Shown one piece after another: positions 14,350-17,309 of a stretch of 17,309 nt of DNA (position 1 is the stretch's first letter; every line of letters starts with the position of its first letter). The notes beneath the pieces are model-generated. The model saw nothing but the letters and a program-made list of their open reading frames with translations. It was not told the DNA's origin and searched no databases. The translations under genes were made by a program, and so were the position numbers. Source of the stretch: an uncultured Eubacterium sp. Lineage in GTDB: Bacteria; Bacillota; Clostridia; Peptostreptococcales; Anaerovoracaceae. The DNA lies in NCBI GenBank assembly GCA_900542385.1, contig UQNP01000025.1:1-17309 (forward strand), read 5' to 3'.

Positions 14350-15897
14350 CTACAATGGAATGTTACCGTGCTTCTTAGCAGGTAATGATTCTCTCTTAGT
14401 GCTGAGCATATCGAGCGCGCTGATTATTCTCTGTCTTGTCGTAGCCGGTTCGATTACATCGTCTACATAACCAAGGCCTGCCGCTACATAAGGATTGTTG
14501 AATTTCTCTTCGTATTCGGCAACTCTTTCTTTTCTTACAGCATCAGGATCATCAGCTTCTTTTATTTCTTTCTTTATCGAAGAAATGATATTTACCGCTC
14601 CGTCTGCTCCCATTACTGCTATCTGTGCAGTAGGCCATGCCATTACGAGGTCAGCTCCCAGTTCCTTGTTGCACATTCCTATGTATGCGCCGCCGTAAGC
14701 CTTTCTGAGGATAACGGTAATCTTAGGAACTGTTGCTTCGCAGTAAGCATAGAGCATCTTTGCTCCGTGTCTTATGATACCGCCGTATTCCTGATCCGTT
14801 CCAGGGAGGAATCCCGGTACATCTTCTATCGTAAGAAGCGGAATATTAAATGCATCACATCTTCTGATAAATCTTGCCGCCTTATCGGAAGCGTTTATGT
14901 CGAGACAACCTGCTCCGAACTTAGGCTGATTTGCTATAACTCCAACTGTAGCTCCATCCAATCTTATGAAGCATGTAACGATGTTCTTCGCATAATGAGG
15001 CATAACGTCAAACAGCTTTCCTTCGTCAGCTATCTTAGTTATAACGTCATAAATATCATAAGCTTTGTTAGGATTGTCCGGAATTATATCGTTAAGCTCA
15101 GGTATCAGTCTGTTTACATCATCGTTCGTAGCGTAAACAGGTGCAGTTTCCATATTGTTTGAAGGCATGTAGCTGAGAAGCTCTCTTACCATGAGAAGAG
15201 TTTCTTCGTCATCTTTGCCTACAAAGTGAGCTACGCCGCTTACTGTATTGTGAGTCATTGCTCCTCCCAGCTGTTCAGCGCTGACTTCTTCGCCGGTTAC
15301 AGTCTTTATAACGGCAGGACCTGTTATGAACATCTGGCTGGTCTTGTCCACCATGAACACAAAGTCAGTGATCGCAGGAGAATATACAGCTCCGCCTGCG
15401 CATGGTCCCATTATTACTGAAATCTGGGGGATAACTCCCGAAGATATTGTATTATTGTGGAATATTTTTCCGAAACCTGAAAGCGCTGCAACACCTTCTT
15501 CAACTCTGGCGCCGCCGGAATCCTGAAGTCCTACTACCGGTGCTCCCATCTTAAGAGCCATGTTCTGAACTTTCACTATTTTTTCGGCATGATACTCACC
15601 AAGAGATCCGCCGCTTACTGTGAAGTCCTGAGCAAAAGCGAATACGAGCCTTCCGTCAACCTGACCATAGCCTGTTACAACACCGTCGCCCGGCAGGTCT
15701 TTTTCTTCCATGCCGAAGTTGGTGCATCTGTGCTTGACAAAAACGTCAACTTCAACAAAGCTATCTTTATCAAAAAGAATATCAAGTCTTTCTCTCGCAG
15801 TAAGCTTGCCCTTCGCATGCTGCGCTTCAATTCTTTTTTCTCCTCCGCCCTGCAGAATCTTTTCTTTTCTGGTGCGGAGATCTTCAAGCTTATTCAT
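14350..15897 (-). CDS. mmdA: Biotin-dependent carboxyltransferase alpha subunit (methylmalonyl-CoA decarboxylase type)
   Basis: A 515-residue carboxyltransferase that moves CO2 between an acyl-CoA and biotin. It has the two crotonase-fold halves: the N-terminal half with KGKLTARERL, the FTVSGGSLGE oxyanion loop, DSGGARVEEG and GPCAGGAVYSPAITDFVFMV; the C-terminal half with PGFLPGTDQE, RKAYGGAYIGM and AWPTAQIAVMG. The ITGPAVIKTVTGE segment is typical of the propionyl/methylmalonyl-CoA group rather than acetyl-CoA carboxylase. Paired with OadG-like and biotin carrier genes, it is best read as the alpha subunit of a membrane Na+-coupled decarboxylase. Propionyl-CoA carboxylase beta is an alternative, but no biotin carboxylase is present. 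GGAGG lies 7 bases before the ATG, and it is the first gene of the operon. Confidence 0.88.
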   Translation of the reverse strand: MNKLEDLRTRKEKILQGGGEKRIEAQHAKGKLTARERLDILFDKDSFVEVDVFVKHRCTNFGMEEKDLPGDGVVTGYGQVDGRLVFAFAQDFTVSGGSLGEYHAEKIVKVQNMALKMGAPVVGLQDSGGARVEEGVAALSGFGKIFHNNTISSGVIPQISVIMGPCAGGAVYSPAITDFVFMVDKTSQMFITGPAVIKTVTGEEVSAEQLGGAMTHNTVSGVAHFVGKDDEETLLMVRELLSYMPSNNMETAPVYATNDDVNRLIPELNDIIPDNPNKAYDIYDVITKIADEGKLFDVMPHYAKNIVTCFIRLDGATVGVIANQPKFGAGCLDINASDKAARFIRRCDAFNIPLLTIEDVPGFLPGTDQEYGGIIRHGAKMLYAYCEATVPKITVILRKAYGGAYIGMCNKELGADLVMAWPTAQIAVMGADGAVNIISSIKKEIKEADDPDAVRKERVAEYEEKFNNPYVAAGLGYVDDVIEPATTRQRIISALDMLSTKRESLPAKKHGNIPL

Positions 15898-15967
15898 TTA
15901 TGCTTCCTCCCTTAAAGTATTTTGGATGTTCTGTTAAAAAACCATATGTATATAAAATACCACTCTC

Positions 15968-15996
15968 ACTATACCGTAAACACAAAAAATTTGCAA
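15968..15996 (-). promoter_or_regulatory. Probable sigma-A promoter of the mmdA operon
   Basis: On the minus strand TTGCAA (15996-15991), a 17-base spacer and TATAGT (15973-15968) lie about 70 bases upstream of the mmdA start. The -10 matches 5 of 6 positions and the -35 matches 4 of 6. Confidence 0.55.
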
Positions 15997-16031
15997 CTTG
16001 TTTTTGTTTGTATACATTATTCATATGCTAT

Positions 16032-17291
16032 TCATATGTTTTTACCGAAATTTTTGTGGAGAGGATACTTATCTGTAAGCTCCTTGACTATATCCCTGGC
16101 CTGCTGTATTGCGTCAGCGCTGTTCGGATCATCTATTACAAGCGCTATGGCTTCAACTGTTTTTCTCACATCATCCTCTTTGAATCCTCTTGTCGTCATA
16201 GCCGGAGTGCCAAGTCTGAGCCCGCTGGTAACGAAAGGACTCTGCGGATCATTAGGAACAGCATTTTTATTCGTCGTTATATTGGCTTCATCAAGAAGAT
16301 GCTCAGCTTCCTTTCCCGTAACTCCTTTGTTCACCAGGCTTACCAGCACGAGGTGATTGTCCGTGCCTCCGGAAACGAGATCAAAGCCCTTCGCTATAAG
16401 AGCATCCGCCAGCGCATTTGCATTGGCAATGACCTGCTTCTGATAGTCTTTAAAGCTCGGCTCCATAGCCTCTTTAAAACATACTGCCTTAGCCGCGATT
16501 ATGTGCATGAGAGGGCCACCCTGAGTTCCCGGGAATATAGCCTTGTCTATAGCCTTTGCATATTCCTCTCTGCACAGTATGAGTCCGCCTCTCGGACCTC
16601 TTAGGGTCTTATGGGTAGTGCTGGTCACGATGTCCGCATACTCCACTGGATTTGGATGAAGGCCTGCTGCCACAAGACCTGCGATATGCGCCATGTCCAC
16701 CATTAGCATAGCTCCCACTTCATCGGCTATCTCTCTGAATTTATCAAAAGGTATGATCCTCGGATAAGCGGATGCTCCCGCAACTATGAGCTTCGGTCTG
16801 TGCTTGAGCGCCAGTTCTCTCACATTGTCGAAGTCTATCATCTCAGTTTCAGGATCGAGTCCGTACTGTACGAAATTATATGATTTTCCTGAAATATTCA
16901 CCGGGGAGCCATGTGTAAGATGTCCTCCGTTGGAAAGGTCCATCCCCAGCACAGTGTCGCCATAATCCAGCACCGCCTGATACACTGCTGTATTTGCATT
17001 GGCTCCAGAATGCGCCTGTACATTTGCGTGCTCAGCCCCGAAGATCTTCTTCGCACGATCTATTGCAAGCGCTTCCACCTCATCGACAAACTCACAGCCT
17101 CCGTAGTATCTCTTGCCGGGATATCCTTCGGCATACTTGTTGGTGAGCGCGCTTCCCGCAGCTTCCATTATCTCATAGTTTACGAAATTTTCGGAAGCTA
17201 TCATCTCTATTTTCGTCTCCTGACGATTTATCTCGCGTTTTATAGCCGCCGTAACTTCCGGGTCTGCTTTTTCCAAATAGTTAAAATACAT
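16032..17291 (-). CDS. glyA: Serine hydroxymethyltransferase
   Basis: A PLP enzyme interconverting serine and glycine with tetrahydrofolate, the main source of one-carbon units. The 419-residue protein is full length. Landmarks are [10 protein letters not shown], the [15 protein letters not shown] loop, [16 protein letters not shown] (D199, H202) and the PLP lysine K228 in [14 protein letters not shown]. The ATG at 17289-17291 follows a GGAGGAGG tract. No convincing terminator is seen after it; a 10-base direct repeat TATTCATATG (16018-16027 and 16029-16038) spans the stop codon. Confidence 0.98.
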   Translation of the reverse strand: MYFNYLEKADPEVTAAIKREINRQETKIEMIASENFVNYEIMEAAGSALTNKYAEGYPGKRYYGGCEFVDEVEALAIDRAKKIFGAEHANVQAHSGANANTAVYQAVLDYGDTVLGMDLSNGGHLTHGSPVNISGKSYNFVQYGLDPETEMIDFDNVRELALKHRPKLIVAGASAYPRIIPFDKFREIADEVGAMLMVDMAHIAGLVAAGLHPNPVEYADIVTSTTHKTLRGPRGGLILCREEYAKAIDKAIFPGTQGGPLMHIIAAKAVCFKEAMEPSFKDYQKQVIANANALADALIAKGFDLVSGGTDNHLVLVSLVNKGVTGKEAEHLLDEANITTNKNAVPNDPQSPFVTSGLRLGTPAMTTRGFKEDDVRKTVEAIALVIDDPNSADAIQQARDIVKELTDKYPLHKNFGKNI

Positions 17292-17309
17292 CCTTTTCCT
17301 CCTCCGGTT

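Noticed and set aside
16018..16038. Direct repeat TATTCATATG x2 considered as a mobile element border or terminator
   Set aside because: It is too short, AT-rich and not associated with any insertion; it forms no stable GC stem.

Overview
The window looks like chromosomal DNA from a strictly anaerobic, low-GC, Gram-positive bacterium of the class Clostridia. The reasons are AGGAGG-type ribosome binding sites on nearly every gene, an [FeFe] hydrogenase, a decarboxylase module of the sodium-pump type, a PadR/DUF1700/DUF4097 cassette and CoaX. A family XIII/Anaerovoracaceae-like host would fit, but that is inference and cannot be settled here. All genes lie on the minus strand except one Crp/Fnr-type regulator (5741-6400). 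I see no tRNA, rRNA, CRISPR array, insertion sequence or phage gene.

Layout from left to right. 8-694 is a type IV prepilin peptidase with a TTG start. 973-2923 is a three-gene operon read leftwards (PadR repressor, DUF1700/HAAS membrane protein, DUF4097 surface protein). It has a good sigma-A promoter carrying a PadR-like dyad and ends in a strong terminator. 3030-3445 is an unexplained non-coding stretch, purine-rich on the plus strand and with several small dyads. 3446-5497 is a two-gene operon for an ATP-grasp ligase and an aspartate racemase, the pairing expected for putting D-aspartate into a peptidoglycan cross-bridge.

5741-7672 is a redox island: the divergent Crp/Fnr regulator, a thioredoxin, a membrane 4Fe-4S protein and a small 2x[4Fe-4S] ferredoxin. 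Two nearly identical 13-bp palindromes (GTGATRTTRTCAC) sit at exactly the same distance from perfect TATAAT boxes, upstream of trxA and of the ferredoxin gene. This is the geometry of class II activation by a Crp/Fnr protein. The regulator has the R-E-x-x-x-R recognition helix that reads GTGA in E. coli CRP, so the three transcription units probably form a local regulon.

7864-11438 is a two-gene operon for an [FeFe] hydrogenase of CpI-like architecture and a flavoprotein. The flavoprotein fuses the 4Fe-4S end of a NuoF-like subunit to a complete GltD-like FAD/NAD(P)H module, and it is probably the hydrogenase's electron partner. 11552-13349 holds dusB and coaX, which overlap. 13457-15897 is a carboxyltransferase (alpha), OadG-like (gamma/delta) and biotin carrier operon. 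A membrane beta subunit is not present and a hairpin closes the operon where it might be expected. 16032-17291 is glyA.

The theme is fermentative energy and redox metabolism (H2 turnover, Na+-coupled decarboxylation, thiol/ferredoxin redox) next to cell-wall and envelope-stress functions. The most interesting items are the paired class II operators, the hydrogenase partner flavoprotein, the D-Asp cassette and the unexplained 3030-3445 region.
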